DNA of 64,000 bases, taken from Loripinus fragilis. Lineage: Eukaryota > Mollusca > Bivalvia > Lucinida > Lucinidae. Numbering within the stretch: the stretch's first letter is position 1; every line of letters starts with the position of its first letter. The DNA lies in the NCBI GenBank assembly GCA_964019695.1, contig OZ026525.1:62838253-62902252 (forward strand), given 5' to 3'. Under the pieces are notes generated by a model. It saw only the letters and a program-made list of their open reading frames with translations, did not search any database and was not told where the DNA came from. Below, in pieces: positions 46,331 to 59,900 of the stretch. A program made the translations under genes and the position numbers.

Positions 46331-46345
46331 CCTGAATACTGTATT

Positions 46346-46584
46346 TGAGCCGCGACATGAGATTTCAAACAATGTGGTATATGAGACCAACAAAGCCTCA
46401 GATCAGCCTGCGCATATGCACAGTCTGATCAGAGCCTTTGCTGGTCGCTTGAAAATTCTATGAGTGTTAAGCTACCGACTGAACTTCATTTGGAGTTTCT
46501 AAGCTTAAAAGGAGGCTGCACAAGCTCGTCTGAGTCTACACTTGTCAAAATGCCACATTGTTGTAAATCACATGTCGTGGCTCA
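46346..46584. mobile_element. MITE-2 copy in the NCBP3 3'UTR
   Basis: Ends tgagccgcgacatgagattt and aaatcacatgtcgtggctca; core cctgcgcatatgcacagtct. It starts 20 bases after the NCBP3 stop in gene direction, so any 3'UTR must include it. Confidence 0.92.
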
Positions 46585-46604
46585 TTTCTGTATGGATAGA
46601 GATC

Positions 46605-47943
46605 TCAATCACCATTATAAACCTGTATTCTCATTGAAGAGTATTTTGATTTTTCTTGAGGCCTTTTAGAAGTAGCATTCTTTCTTGTTCTTGTCTTATC
46701 ACTAGCCCTATCATTGGCTCTATCACTGGTCTTATCTTTTTTTCTTTTATCAGGCCGCCTCTTTGGCGCGGGCGACACAGATTTGCCGGAATCCGAGCTT
46801 GAATCTGAATCACTGTCACTAGAACTTGAGCTAGACGAAGAACTGCTACTACTACTGCTGCTAGAGCTTGATGAGCTTGAACTACTGTCACTAGACGAAC
46901 TAGAACTGGAACTTGCTTCAACTGTCATTTTTATCCTTGATGGAGCTATATCCTCATCAGAATCACTGTCCGTGTCCGACGGAGACCGTGATTTTCTACC
47001 TAATCGTGTTCTGGCATCGCGACCTCTTCTGGATCTGATACTTACTGGTTGTCTACGTATAGGTGATCTCCGTCTGTTTATAGGAGATCGTGAACGTGAC
47101 CGGGATCTTTGTCTTTGTCTCTGGAATCTTCCTCTGCTACGAACAGGACTGTTACGGACTGGAGATCTTGATCGCCTGTATCTTGGGCGTGAATTCAACC
47201 TATCAAGCCAGTTGGCCGGTGAATGTGACCTTGATCGTCTTAAGTTTTGCCTTGGTCTAAATGGAGATCTAGAGCGTCTCCGCACACCGAATGGTGATCG
47301 TGAACGTCTCCTATAAATTGGTGATCTATTGCGTTTTTGAGGTAGATCTGATCTCATACCCCTTGGAGATCTTGAGCGCCTGCGTTTTGCCTTAGCTTCA
47401 TTTATTTTATTCCTAGCATCAGTAATCTTCGCTCTTGCATCAACTCGTGGGGGTGGGCGTGGGGGTGAGGGAGGGGGTGACGGGGAGGGGGAGGAGGATG
47501 AATCTGATGAAGAGGGTGATTTGGAACCAACTGATTCAGCAGCTTTCGATTTAACTGCTCTCACATCCTCAGCTGTAGGCAGTCTTTCTACAGGAGATGG
47601 TGACCTTGACCTTTGTAAAGGTGAAGGTGACCTATCTATGGTAGACTCGATAAGAATCGGAGAAAATTGTTTCACAGCCCTAGGAGGGCTATTCTCTATA
47701 GTTCTATGTATAGGGGAGGGGCTTCTCCGTAGCCTGCTTCGAATGTCCATTGGAGATAACGACCTTGACCTTCTTGAGTCCCTATCGTGAAAATAACGTG
47801 CACTGTTTAGTTTGGACTGACTTTTCTCCTGCAGAGCAGTCCTAAGATCTACACCGGCTATTAGCTGTCTCGCATCTTGAACATGTTTTAATTTCTTCTT
47901 GGCATCTGCGACAATAGTAAGTGCTCCAACTGCTTGTCTAGTT
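46605..47943 (-). CDS. NCBP3: NCBP3 terminal exon: Arg/Ser-rich domain
   Basis: 446 codons including TGA at 46605-46607. Acceptor ttatttccag ends at 47944; the in-frame ATG upstream at 47990 is intronic. It opens with TRQAVGALTIVADAKKKLKH, then MDIRSRLRRSPSP (family DIRSRL). After that come many SRSP/RSRSP units, a Pro-rich segment (SPSPPPSPPRPPP) and an uninterrupted run of more than 20 Ser near 46830-46900, ending in a basic tail. RS domains usually mediate phosphorylation-dependent contacts in splicing speckles, which fits a cap-binding and export factor (inference). The stop lies 20 bases from a complete MITE-2, so the 3'UTR is transposon sequence. Confidence 0.92.
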
Positions 47944-50900
47944 CTGGAAATAAGGAAAATATGCGGATAAACTTTTTCAGGTACCTTCAAACTATCAAAT
48001 TAAGGCTAAATCAGGGGGTGGAGGTGTTTAACCCTTAAAGCACCAAGAAAAAATTCATCTGAAAAATGATGTCTGCTAAAGTCGTCTGCTGCAAATAATT
48101 GCCTAACATTACTGACAATTTTAAGTATAGAAGCAAACAGGGTGGACCCAGATCAGACTGCTTCTATAGGAGCAGTCTGATCTGGGTTCACACTGTTTGC
48201 CATTGAGGCCTCTTAACATTTCAGTAGACGAGAAAAACAGACGACTTTTGTTGTGATTGGCCCTTTAAGAGTTAAACTATCAAATTAAGATTACGGCTAA
48301 ATCAGGAGGTTGAGGTGTTTAATCCTTTTCCTCGTATCCACGACAATTTGTCATCTACTCTCCTTTTGGCTAATATATTTAGATGATCTTTATGGCAAAC
48401 AATATGGACCCAGATCAGACTGCTCCTAAGGAGCAGTCTGATCAGGGTTCATAATGTTTGCTTCCGTGATAAAATTAGTCTGGAGTGCATTTTAGCATAC
48501 TTAGCAAATGTAGAAAGCAATCAAAACATTTTCTTGACAAAAACAAATACTTGCAGGATAAGGATTAACCCTAGTTTACCTCATTTAGACACATTATATG
48601 AGCAGACCCAAATCAGACAGCCCTGATCAGGGTCTACTCTGATTGCTTATGGAAGTTTGTTTGATTTGATTCTTAACATCCCAGTCAAAAATCTTTCAGT
48701 TATGTTGGGACGGGTCTCCCTGGGTTGAACCAGTACTAAGCTAGGATTAATTTGTCTTGTCCATGGATACAACCCCGTGACGCCGGTGAGGCTTGAACCT
48801 GCGGCCCTTCAGTCTTGAGTCAAGCACTCTTCCAATGAGCTACTGCGCTCCCTTTTTATGGAAGTAGGATTAGATATGATCCTACACTAGTGGACCTGAC
48901 CAGTAATTTCTTTGGTCTATGTACAAACATGAAAGTTTATATATATATAATTATTCATAGTGGGTGGAGCTTAGCATGAATATTCATGAAGGAAATGGTT
49001 AAAATGTGAGCCACCTCATGACAACATCAAACAGAGTGGCAAGTGCATGCAGCAAATAATCAAGATAGTCTGGACATCTGCCCTGTCTGATCAGTCTCTC
49101 CTAATGGCATGTAGCAATGATAAGCCCTCAGCTACCCAAAAAGCACGCAGAGACGACTGATCAGACCGAGTTTTCATTGGGCACACATGCCAATTTGTTG
49201 GCTTTGTCATGAAGGTGTTTTAACTCTTGTAAGAGCTGCCTGATCAGGGTCTACCCTGTTTGCTATGGAAATTTGATTAGATATGATCCTACACTAATGG
49301 ACCCGAAAAGTAATTTCTGTGTTCTATGTACAAACATGAAAGTTTATTTATATATTTATTCATAGTGAGTGGAGCTTAACATGAATATTCATGAAGGAAA
49401 GGGTTAATTTTCCTTCAATTTAAAATAAAAAACATTCATGTAATCTAAGTCCTTGCCTTACCCCTCAAAACAAAAGCTAGTATTGTTTTCAGAGAATACA
49501 GTTGTCCTCCAACCACACACTCTCAGAGGGGTAGGCTAATTTGGCCCCCTTTGGAGCCCAAAACTGAATATTGCTTTTAACAATTTCTTTTAATTGGTTT
49601 ATTAGAAGAATGCCTGAAGTGTAAAATTTCGGCATTTATTTAAATTTTAGCATTGTGGTAACAAAAATGGCCAACAAAATAGGCATAGAATAGAGAAATT
49701 GCCATTTTTGACCAAATTTAAGGCTTTTAGAGACTGAACGTTTAAGAATTAGATATAAGCGCAGCTAAATACCAAAAAATCCTTTTAATATGCCGTGTGC
49801 CATGATAATTCTCATCATTTGTTAAAATATCTTTTTGGTATTTGCTTGTGCTCTATGTTAATTGCTCTGTCAAACTTCTAAAATTTACTCCAAATAGTCA
49901 ATTTCCTATTTTCAGCCTATTTTGGCGGCAATGCTTGTTACCATAGCAACGGTAAAAGTAAAACTGATATCAGACTTATATACTTGGGCCATTGTTCTAA
50001 TAAATTAATAAGATGAATTTAGTGTAAAGCGAATTTCATATTTTGGCCTCATAGGGGGGCCAAAATAGCCTCTTAATGCACTTAGCTCTTTGACCTATTT
50101 AGCTCCACTTGACCTTGCAAGATAGGGTGAGGTCACCAAAACCTTATCAAGTCTTCATCATTATCAAGTCCTAACCACGTCCAAAAGTTATATCAATAAA
50201 ATTTCCAACAATGTGGTATGTGCGACCAGCAAAAGCCTCAGATCAGCCTGCACATACACATGAGCCTTTGCTAGTCGCTTGAATATTCTATGAGTGTTAA
50301 GCTACTGACTGAACATAGTTTGGAGTGTCTAAACTTAAAAGGAGGCTGCACAGCCTCGTCTATGTCTACACTTGTCAAAATGCCATATTGTTGGAAATCA
50401 CGTGCCGCGGCTCAATTTAGTTCTGATCCGCCGACTAGTTCATGAGATAACTTACACACAAGAGTCAAGCAGAGGCTAACAGGATCCTCACCAAAACCAA
50501 TGTCTCCTTCCCTTGATGGGCGGACATAATGAGCATAACCTACCTCCTAGCTTGCTCCTGCTCCTCCATTTCATCAGCGTACATCTTCATCGCCGGACGT
50601 TTTGTCTGTCCTAACAGCTGTTCCAACTCCCTCTCATCAATGTCACTTTCACTGCCATCACTGATACCATCACTGTTTCCCAGCTTACGCCTTGGAACTA
50701 CCTTCTCTATGACTGGATACTGGTTCTCGTCATCAGACTCCATCTCCTCTTCACTTTCTTTATCTAAAAAACAATGAAAAAGAGAGTCAATAAGCATCAC
50801 TGTTCCCCAGCTTATGCCTTTGAACTACCTTCTCTATGACTGGATACTGGTTCTCGTCATCAGACTCCATCTCCTCTTCACTTTATCTAAAAACAAAGAA

Positions 50901-53900
50901 AATAAGCATTGAGCCGTGACATGTGATATCCAACAATGTGGTATTTTGACAAGTGTAGACTGGGATGAACCTGTGCAGCCTCTTTTGAAGCTTAGAAATT
51001 CTAAATGATGTTCAGTGAGTAGCTTAACAATCAGAGAATAGTCAAGGGACTAGCAAAGGCTCTGATCAGACTGTGCGTATGCGCAGGCTGATCTGAGCCT
51101 TTCCTGGTCGCACATACCACATTGTTGGAAATCTCATGCCACGGCTCAAATATACCCATTCGAGCCTTTGTTACTTTTGTATACTTGTCTTTTGTCATCT
51201 GCTCTCCAATCTGCTTATGTTCTTTGATAGCATATATTGCAAACAATATGGACCCAGATCAGACTGCTCCAAATTCCAATGGATATGGACCCAGATCAGA
51301 CTGCTCCATTGGATATGAACCCAGATCAGACTGCTCCAATGAAACAGTTCAGAGTCCATATTGTTGCTTCCATGGTAAAATCAAGTCTGAAAAGCATTTG
51401 AATATTTGCAGCAAAGGTAAAAAGCAGACATTTTCAGGACAAAAATGATATTGGCGGGATAATGGTTAATAGAGCATTCACATGTCAAAAAGAAAGCATG
51501 ACTTCTGCACTTGTTAGGTTGAATATGGAAAAAGTTTCAGAAATCCGAACTAGTCTATTTAGGCACTTGAAAGTTTCATCAAGACATTTCCATTGAGTAC
51601 CCAAGAGTACATGCAGAAATCTCATGTTTTCAGGCCTTTAGTTAAGAGTATTTGTTTTCTTATTTCTCAACCAAAACATATGTTGTGGGTACTCAAAAGA
51701 ACCCTTTCAATGAGACGGTTCTTTTGAGCTCCCAAAACATATGTTCAAACTGATGGATTAGAAAATATTTAAAATTTTACGCTCAAAAATTTTGTTTATC
51801 TAAACCTATGTGTTTTGGTTGAAAAGACTTAGGAGTCAAAACAACGTTGTCTGGTATGGTAATATCATAGTCTGCATGTTTGCATAGTGATAATGGATAA
51901 ATACTAGTGTATGCTTTTAAGAATTGAAATGCAGATTTTTAGCTTGCACTTGATGATGCAAAACATTATGCTTTTTAATGTCCGTGAAGCTTAAAGGTCT
52001 TCTTGCAGACACTAAAAGGCTAATATTTTGCATCATCCAGTGCGAGCTAAAAATCAAAATTCCAATTCTTATATACCTGTCAAAAAAGTTGGGGATATTT
52101 TGGTTTGCTGTCAAACAACACAAATCAAAGCGATTGGTGACATTTTTAATTCATATATTTGATTACATCAGTTCATCTACAGTAAAAATTCCATTGGTCC
52201 AAATCTGTCCCAGAGGATTCCTTAGAGAAAAATTGTACAGAAGACCAACTAAAGTCACCAACAAAACTTCACAAATTTACTAGTCATATTGTACACCTGT
52301 ATTCAAGTTTCCTGACAGATGTTGGACAGCACTTCCGGATCGACATCACAAAGGGAAGAGGTTCAATAATTGCTGTGTTATTGTTCAGCATCTTTGGTAC
52401 TGAGGAGGCAGGCTAATAGATTGCGGAAGCATAAGCATTGCATTCCTGATCAGAGCTGACCGTGCTTAATTAAACTCAAACTGGCCAAAAATATGGCAAA
52501 AAATCGTTTCAGACAACTGTCTGTGGTTCATTAAGCACCACATATCATCCTACATGATGGCAGAACAAAGCCACATATGCTATAGAAGGGCTCCCAAAAT
52601 AATGAAAGATTAATCTGTGACATTTTATTGGTGACCCAAGTGGTCTTCCATACAATTTTGTCTCAAAGATATCTTTTGTAACCAATTTGTACCTATAGAA
52701 TTTTTACTGTAGATTAATTGATTGGTGTAATCAAAAGAATTAATTGCAAATGATACTAATCTCTTCTTTTTCTGCTATTCTACAGTAAACCAAAATTTCC
52801 TTAACTTATTTTGCCGTGTATATTTACATTTTATATTATCAATTAAATATCTCATACAATCTTACACTTAACTGCTTAATCTTACTACTGACTCTGACAC
52901 ATACCTGACATCTCCTTCTGAAGAAGTTTTTTCTTCTTTTTATCCGTGAGCTTTGTCGTAGGATATAGTGACATCCCCTCCTCCTCGACTGGTCCCAGGG
53001 TATCAGTAAATATATCAAACCCATCGTAAGATATCTGGCTTCTATCACCCACGGCAGTGTTGCCTTGCTCACTTATGTTGGAGTTTTCTCGAGGCCGGTA
53101 GCTACGCAACTTCTGTTTCCTGAAAAAATTGAAACTCGATGTGAGATCATGAGCTTAATAGGGAGAGTTGTTGCCCCTACCCTGCTGGTATTTAATTATT
53201 AAGGTCAGGGTCAAGGCCATTGGATGTGTTACTGGTTAAAAAGGGACTTAACATCTTGTATACATGGCTTGTATGTACACTTTACAGAATTATTAGTTAT
53301 GGTTTGTGGCCATTATTAAAAAACCAACTTAAGAAATGCATACAGAACAGCAGCTTCCTAATAAGGTTCTTCTCTTTGTAAACAGCCAAAGTTTTTAAGT
53401 CAACTTTCGGTGGCTGGCTGTAATATTGAGTGTAAATGCCAAAACAAAGTGAGATGGCATACGTAATGTGTACATATTTCAAATAAGTTGTGGTTGTTGA
53501 GAAGATGTGCATCATGCAGGTCACATGGACACACCCCACAGGTGACATCAAACAGGTTTAATGCAATCTGAACTAATTCACAGGTACATACATTTAACAG
53601 AATTATCTCTTTTCCATGTAAGGATTAGCAATTTTCTTTAACTCTTTCCTCGCTTGTAGCAACTATTGTTGTCTGCTGATTACCTTTGCAAACTATTTGG
53701 AACCAGATCAGGATGGACAGAATGGCCGGCCTGATGAGAATGCAAACCATTTAGTGCTCTGATAGTGTTCCCTTTTTTTTAAAAAAAAAATGTTAATTTT
53801 GGACTAAGTCAGCAGAGGACAACAAAAGCATGAAAAAACAAGAAATGTCACAGTCACGTGACAAATGCCCCCAAAGGAATTGGTCTAGCATAAGACACAT

Positions 53901-56900
53901 TCCAGGAAAGTTAGCTGTAATATAGGAGAAATGCTCCAGACATGGAAAACCTAGAAATGAGGCCAGAAGTCAATGTCAAGGTAAAAGTGACCCAAAATGG
54001 TATGCACCACTCCACCATCCCAAGAGGAATCAACACACCAAATTTAGGATTCCTACATCAAATAATATAAGAGATATGCTCCAGAAACGATTATTCTAGA
54101 AACTAGGTTATAGGTCAAGATCACAGTGACCTAAAAATGGTATGCGACACATCAGCATTCAAAGATGTATCCATACAGCAAATTTGGGATTCCTATCTAA
54201 AATAATATCAGAGATATGTTCTGGACACGATTATTCTACAAACTGGGTCTGAGGTCACGGTCAAAGTGACCCAAAAATGGTAGGTGACACTCCGCCATCA
54301 AAAGTTGCATCCACACACCAAATTTGGGATTCCTACCTTTAATAATATAAGAGATATGCTCAGGACACAATTTTTCTAAAAACTAGGTCAGAGGTCAAGG
54401 TCACAGTGACCCATAAATGGTACAAGACACTCCACCATCCCAAGATGCATTCACACACAAAAATTGGGATTCCTATCTCAAATAATATAAGAGATATGCT
54501 CCTGACACAATTATTAATAAAACTAGGTCAGCAGTCAAGGTTGCAGTGACCCAAAAATGGTAAATGACACTTCGCCATCCCAAGATGCATATGCCCACCA
54601 AATTTGGAATTCCTACCTCAAAGAATATAAGAGATTTTCTCCGAACAAAATAATTCTTAAAACTAGGTCAAGGTCACAGTGACCTGAAAAGGTATGTGAC
54701 ACTCCGTCATCTCAAGATACATTTAAACACCAAGTTTGGAATTCCTATCTCAAAGAAAATAGGAGATATGCACCAGACTCAATGAAGTTCTAGAAACTAG
54801 GTCAGAGGTCAAGTTCAAGGTCATAGTGACCTAATTGTGGGATGCGACACTTCGTCATCCCAAGATGCATTCACACACACCAAATTTTAGACACCTAGCT
54901 CAAATAATATTAGAGATATGCTCACGACATGATTATTCTAAAAACTAGGCAAGAGGTCAAGGTCACAGTGACCCTAAACTGTTTTGTGACACTCCCGCAT
55001 TCCAAGATGCATTTACACACAAAATTTGGAATTCCTATCTCAAAGAATATAGGAGATATGCACCGGACTCAATGCAGTTTCTAGAAACTAGGTCAGAGGT
55101 CAAGTTCAAGGTCACAGTGACCCAATTATGGTATGGGACACTTCGTCATCCCAAGATGCATCCACACACCAAATTTGAGATGCCTACCTCAAATAATATA
55201 AGAGATATGCTCTGTACTTAATGATTCTTAAAACTAGGTCAGAGGTCAAGGTCAAGGCCACAGTGACCTGAAAATGATATATGATACTCTGTCATCCCAA
55301 TATGCATTTACACACCAAATTTGGAATTCCTATCTCAAAGAATACAGGAATATGCACCAGACTCAATGCATTTTCTAGAAACTAGGTAAGAGGTCAAGTT
55401 CAAGGTCACAGTGACACAATTATGATACGCGACACTTCCTCATCTCAAGATCAGTGTTCAATCTAGGATTGCAGCAAAGGGGGCCGACCGGGCCCATCCA
55501 ACCTAAAATAGGGGGCCATTTAGAAAAAGAAGGGGCCCTCACATAATTAGATGATAAAACAGTAAATTACTTATAAGACTGATTATATTTAAAAATACCC
55601 AGTGTATAGTATATGGGTATAAGAAAGAGAATGCCCATGGTACATTATACCTAGTTAATTGTTGATTTTGAAAAATTTTTTGGTGTATGCTACCTGCAGC
55701 AACCATTAAAATGGAAGGGGAAAGCACAAATAAATTGCTTGAATAATGACTTTAGAGGCCAACCCATCCTGAACAATTTTGGGCAGGGTCTCCCCCTTTA
55801 TAGAATTTGCTTGAAAATGACCAAGTCAACAGACTGAAAAGAAAATTGGGCAGGGGTTCCCCTATACATAATGATTTTTTGTTCACCCCCAGCCCTTTTC
55901 CCCGGCCAACATAAAGTGGGGGTAAGATAGAAAATCTGAAGAAGGGGGGTGGGGTACTTGGAACTACTGAAACCTACACCAAGTACCAGCTCCTTCAGGT
56001 CTGATAGACAAGAAAGATGAAGATAGCCAAAGTAAAACCTTACCTCTTTAATTTTCCATCTCAATTGAGTCCCATTTTATACACAGATGTATACTACTAA
56101 GCTAGCTATTTTATTAGCTGTTTGATAAATTTATCTGGACAAGTTTTAAATGTAACTCTTTCAGGGGAATTATCTGTTGAAATAAAAGAAGCAAACCACG
56201 GCTGTTTTGCAGATCTTTAGACAACACAACACCCATGGGATGGGGGCCAGATAATGTAACGGAAGGGTTTTTTGTGTGTGTTTTTTTTAAATCGTAGTTG
56301 CACGATCAGTATGCTAACAGTCGTAGTAGATTGGTTCCCCTTTTTCAATAAAAGCTCTACTTCCGTGTTAAATTAAAGGGAAACCAAGTAAAAACTGTAA
56401 ACTTCCGCTTTTCACCACGATGCTTTATGGCGATTTTTATGTTTTTTAGCTGAAATTGTTGCATATTTTCGAACCTCACAGGATTCGCAACGCGCCATTT
56501 CGGCCCCAGTAGACATCGAACTTGCGCCAGTTGCCTTTAAAAGGGGTCAATGGCGCAATGGCGCGCTCTAGATTGAACACTGCAAAATGCATCCACACAC
56601 CAAATTTGAAACTCATACCTCAAATAATATAAGAGATATGCTCCGGACATGATTATTCTAAAAACTAGGTCAGAGGTCAAGGTCACAGTGATCTGAAAAT
56701 GGTATGCGACACTCTGCCATCCCAAGATGCATCCACACATCAAATTTGGAATTCCTACCTCAAAGAATATAGGAGATATGCACCGGACATGAAGCGGGAC
56801 GGACAGACGGACAATGTGATTATTATAAAAACTAAGTCAGAGGTCAAGGTCACAGTGACCCCAAAATGATACGGGACACTCAGCCGTCCCAAGATGCATC

Positions 56901-59900
56901 CACACACCAAAATTTGGAATTCCTACCTCAAAGAATATAGGAGATACGCACCGGACAAAAAGCGGGACGGACGGACAGTGCGATTACTATATGCCTCCCA
57001 AAGTTCCTTTGGGGGCATAATTACCCAGCATGCAAGGAAATAAAGCCTTAAAGTTGGCTTTCAGAAAAATACTCTCATTTAGCTCTCAAATTCCATATTT
57101 TAATGGAAATTCCATATTAGATTTTTTGTATCCATACACATTTTCAAAGGGAGACAACTTGCTATCCAAATTGAAGCTTAGTCCTTGCCTGATCAGACTT
57201 TAGAAAATTAAAATCATGCTTGTTTCAGCTGAGGTTTCATTTTCCAGTCAACAATATTCGGTCATGTGCAGACATTACCTCGGAACATATGGAAAACTCA
57301 CCATGCTATAGTCTACATGCAGCTCTGCAACAGTCACATCCAGTAACTTTTCCATGCATCTCTTACTTCAAGCAAAACCTTTGTTGTGTGTACTCAAAAG
57401 AACCGTCTCAATGAGATCTTTGATTTGAGCACCATCAGAATACATTTAAACTGATAGATAAGAACATAATCACAATTTTAAAAACAACAAAAACTTAAAA
57501 TGTTTCATTATATGGATCTATATTATCTATTATTAAAGTCCAATTGAGAGCAGAGAACAGGCGATACGATAATATCCAAACTACAGGGCAGTCCCTCTAT
57601 AACGCTATATTTGGGGCTAATAGGAATGGGTCATGTATTAAATTAATTGTGTTTAAAAGGGACAATTCTACAAAAAAAAAAGTGTAGAAAAAAGACTATT
57701 TCATGGTTATTTTCCTATAATTTGCTTGTAAAATTCACTGGTAAAAAACATTTGGAGCAACAACACAACTGTGTTATATCCAAATCTGTGTTATAATGAG
57801 GTGTGTTATAAAGGGATAACATTGTACTTCCTCTTACTTTGAACTGCTGATAAGCCCTCTTATTCCACCATAGTTAGGATTACCATACTTCTGGTAATAC
57901 CGGCTCCTTCTCTCAGCACCTGGCAACTTGATATCAGCTATTATAAAGAAAAATATATTTGACTCATGAAGTGGGCACACAGACATCAATGTTTCAAAAA
58001 GTATATAGGTTAAACATGTTAAAACATCACTGTGGACATCACTGTGGACATTTTAACAACATGTAGTATAGGATTAAAGACTTCTTTGAAATAATTAGTC
58101 CAAAATGTTCATAGCATGCATATGTTAAAACATTTTATCATATTCCTTTAATAATTCAATAATACATTCTGATTCATCACTCATCTAAGTTTCTCTATTT
58201 AGTGAGTGGCTAGCGGGTAGCTTAAGAGTGAGTGCAGTGAAGACTGATCAGACTGGGCAGACTCCAAAAAGGGTCTCTTTCTTCACTCCGTGCACAGGTC
58301 ATCTGGCTGGTTTTGTCAAGCCTTGCTCCTTTTGAAATTTGAAGGCTTCAATATAGGTCTAGAGAAACAAAATTTTGAGCTAAAAAATGTTTTCTTATCC
58401 ATCACATGAAATATTTGTTTTGGTTGAGGTCTCATTGAAACAGTTGTTTTGAGTACCCCAAACATGTTTTGGTTGAGAAATAGGAAAATTATTTTTTATT
58501 ATGCATTCTTATCTAAAGGCCTGTATATTGAATTATTATTTCAGATTATTTTTTCTCAAATATTAGTAGAAGAATAGGTTTGTTTGTTTGTGTTGAGGAT
58601 TTACACCCTAGTCAACAATTTTTAGTTATGTTGGGATGATTTCCTGTCTTCCTGGGTTGAACCAGTGCTAAGCAGAGGATCAAGGTGTCTTGCTCAATGG
58701 CAAAACGCAGTGACTTCAGTGAGTCTCAAACTCACGACCCTTCAATCCTTATACCAACTGAGCCACCATGCTCCTCTTAAACCAAATAGGGGCTTAAAAT
58801 GATCTTTCCCTTCTGTATAATAATCATGATAATATCTCTTAAATCTCTATTTCTAGTTGTGTCGATATATAAGAAATTGACCACACATAACTACACATAT
58901 TATGATGAGACACCATACCTTTAGTAGCAAATCTGAGGAAAACATATTCAGCCTTTCCAGGGCAGGGCAGTCCAAGCCTCCATTTCCCCGGTGGCCAGGG
59001 TATTTCTCCCTTCCTCCTGATGTTCTCTCGCAGGTCTTTATCGTCTTTCATCGATTCATCATCACTGTCCTTTATCTCTCCTTCTTCGCTCAGTTCATCA
59101 TCATCTTTCTTATTCTCTTTACACTAAAATTTTAATTTATTACCACATGAAGCTGTTATGTGTATGGGAGTGATATAACACCATGTAAACCTAAGTTACT
59201 GTAATAGTTTTCATGTTTAGTAACATTATGCAGGGGACAAAAGTTCCACTTGTCGGCTCGTAATTACCAGTGAAATCTAGAAAGGAAAAGTAATTCTTCC
59301 TATAAGATGAGTGCTTTGGAAAGAATTACTCCAGGAAGTCATTTTAAATATTACTCACTTTTGTTCTTTATTGCATATTCTTTTAAAGGACAGTGAATGT
59401 GCTTGCAGGACGAGTGAGAATTGTAAGTCACTCGTCCTGCAGGACAAGTGCATAATTGAAATAATTTTGTCCCCCGATTACTGCAGCAGTTTTCATATTT
59501 AGTAACATTATGCAATGACATGTAAAGCAACGTTGCCTAAATAATGATATGAGCCGCCACATGAGATTTCCAACAATGTGGTATTGCGACCAGCAAAGGC
59601 TAAGACCAGCCTGCGCATACACGCAGTCTGATCAGAGCCTTTGCTAGTCCCTTGAATAGTCTGTGACTGTTAAGCTACTGACTGAACATCATTTGGAGTT
59701 TCTAAGCTTAAAAGAAGGCTGCACAGGTTCGTCTGAGTCTATTCATGTCAAAATGCCCCATTGATGGAAATCACATGTCTTGGCATATTATTATTTTAAC
59801 ATTTTCATGCCAAAAAAGTTGATCACATATTATTAGTAAATTCAATGTCATATGATAAATAGAATCCAACACACCTACTCCTGTATTACTGAGTTTGATA

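Noticed and set aside
46714..47316. 200-codon plus-strand open frame rich in Leu and Glu
   Set aside because: It is the antisense of the NCBP3 RS exon; Arg/Ser codons read backwards give Leu/Asp/Glu and few stops.
47521..47790. 89-codon plus-strand open frame
   Set aside because: Also antisense of the same exon; no own splice or domain evidence.
47944..47990. ATG at 47990 as the start of a separate RS protein
   Set aside because: The first 15 codons are intronic; the acceptor at 47944 joins in phase to the NCBP3 exon at 50544.
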